Assembly: GCA_022842445.1 (NCBI GenBank)
Contig: JALHPO010000016.1
Coordinates: forward strand, 1-53,092
Reading direction: 5' to 3'
Origin: Nitrospira sp.
GTDB taxonomy: Bacteria > Nitrospirota > Nitrospiria > Nitrospirales > Nitrospiraceae
DNA length: 53,092 nucleotides
This document shows, in pieces, positions 52,605 through 53,092 of this stretch. Position 1 is the first letter of the stretch. The number at the start of each line of letters is the position of its first letter. The position numbers were made by a program, and so were the translations under genes. The notes beneath the pieces are model-generated. The model was not told the origin of the DNA. It saw only the letters and a program-made list of their open reading frames with translations, and ran no database searches.

Positions 52605-53092
52605 ATGGGACACTATCACCGATTGACCCTTATGGAACGTGAAGAACTCAGTCGCATGTTGGCCGCCGGGTATAGTCTGCGCACGGCGGCTCAGGCGCTG
52701 CAACGAGCGCCGAGCACGTTGTCGCGGGAACTCGCTCGGCACCGCACCAGCCCGGTGACCTATCGCGCGGTGCCTGCCCATCAACGGGCCCAGCGGTGGG
52801 CTCGTCAGCCCCGTACGCCTCGGAAGCTGGCCGTCCAGCCGCGCTTGTGGGGCGCGGTCCTCCGGTTGCTCGCCCAGCGCTGGTCGCCTGAACAGATTGC
52901 GCACGGCTTGCCGCAGCGGTATCCTGACGACCCGACGATGCGCATCTCGCATGAAGCCATCTATACCTATCTCTATGTGCTGCCCAGCGGCGCCTTGAAG
53001 CGGGAACTCGCCCGCTATCTCCGTCGGCGCCATCGTTTTCGCCGACCACACAAGGTGCGGCTCTGCTCCCGACCGATCGGGCAGGATCTCAT
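52605..53092 (+). CDS. IS30-family transposase, cut by the window edge
   Basis: The first 162 codons are present. AAGGAG lies six bases before the ATG. The N-terminal region has the IS30 helix-turn-helix pattern (HRLTLMEREELSRMLAAGYS, RTAAQALQRAPSTLSRELAR), then RWSPEQIAHGLPQRYPDD and ISHEAIYTYLYVLPSG, all typical of the family before the DDE catalytic core, which lies beyond the window. There is no frameshift in the visible part. Its adjacency to an IS110 element marks this end as an insertion hot spot. Confidence 0.88.
   Translation, partial: MGHYHRLTLMEREELSRMLAAGYSLRTAAQALQRAPSTLSRELARHRTSPVTYRAVPAHQRAQRWARQPRTPRKLAVQPRLWGAVLRLLAQRWSPEQIAHGLPQRYPDDPTMRISHEAIYTYLYVLPSGALKRELARYLRRRHRFRRPHKVRLCSRPIGQDL

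Overview
The window reads as a chromosomal segment of a GC-rich, Gram-negative-type bacterium. The mix of a canonical cytochrome bd pair, a SulP-carbonic anhydrase fusion, MGH1/GDE glycan enzymes, a grpE-dnaK-dnaJ cluster, lipoboxes and Tat/Sec signal peptides, together with purine-rich GTGAGGCGTGAGG-type intergenic repeats, suggests Nitrospira (phylum Nitrospirota). This is inference from gene content and sequence style; no rRNA is present to prove it.

Layout. Positions 1-5.6 kb hold a dipeptide epimerase and a run of small exported or metal-binding proteins: a Tat-exported copper-storage-like protein, a CPCC zinc-ribbon protein, a haem-motif lipoprotein, a DUF3565 protein, a lipoprotein and a GlcG/HbpS protein. 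Positions 5.7-12.3 kb, on the minus strand, encode two large glycan enzymes (an amylo-alpha-1,6-glucosidase and an MGH1/GH63-like glucosidase), a 61-residue protein and a beta-helix protein. Positions 12.6-18.7 kb carry coaE, trxB, a 23S-IVS/S23-type four-helix protein between inverted purine-rich repeats, thiI, a phosphopantetheinyl transferase, tRNA-Ser(CGA), a series of palindromes leading into a small GIY-YIG nuclease, and a Cas4-like/DnaQ-like DUF2779 protein. A 208-bp MITE-like element flanked by CTAG follows.

Positions 19-27.5 kb are transport and respiration: a MATE exporter, the SulP-STAS-carbonic anhydrase fusion behind a leader hairpin, and an apparent cydA-cydB-CBS-AI-2E-YihY operon. 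About 1.2 kb (27530-28705) has no convincing gene. Positions 28.7-37.7 kb contain an epimerase-SPW-VKOR membrane fusion, an SGNH hydrolase-like protein, a ketopantoate-reductase-like protein with an extra molybdopterin-oxidoreductase-like domain, a sirtuin with the YxxR deacylase signature, a HAD phosphatase, a response-regulator-like protein with a long helical tail, and a 39-residue very basic ribosomal-type protein.

Positions 37.8-47.7 kb are core housekeeping: valS-nadC-birA-coaX (nearly abutting cofactor genes), then grpE-dnaK-dnaJ-rsmE. The right end (47.8-53.1 kb) is accessory. An AT-richer gene encodes an unusual reverse transcriptase with a YVDD centre and a long helical C-terminal region, resembling the UG/Abi reverse transcriptases used in phage defence. 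It is followed by a HigB/HigA-type toxin-antitoxin pair with a palindromic operator candidate, a small lysine-rich exported protein, an IS110-family element with a structured leader that may be its bridge RNA, and an IS30-family transposase cut by the window edge. The best candidates for new biology are the reverse transcriptase locus, the tRNA-Ser/palindrome/GIY-YIG unit, and the four-helix-bundle cassette with its dispersed repeats.
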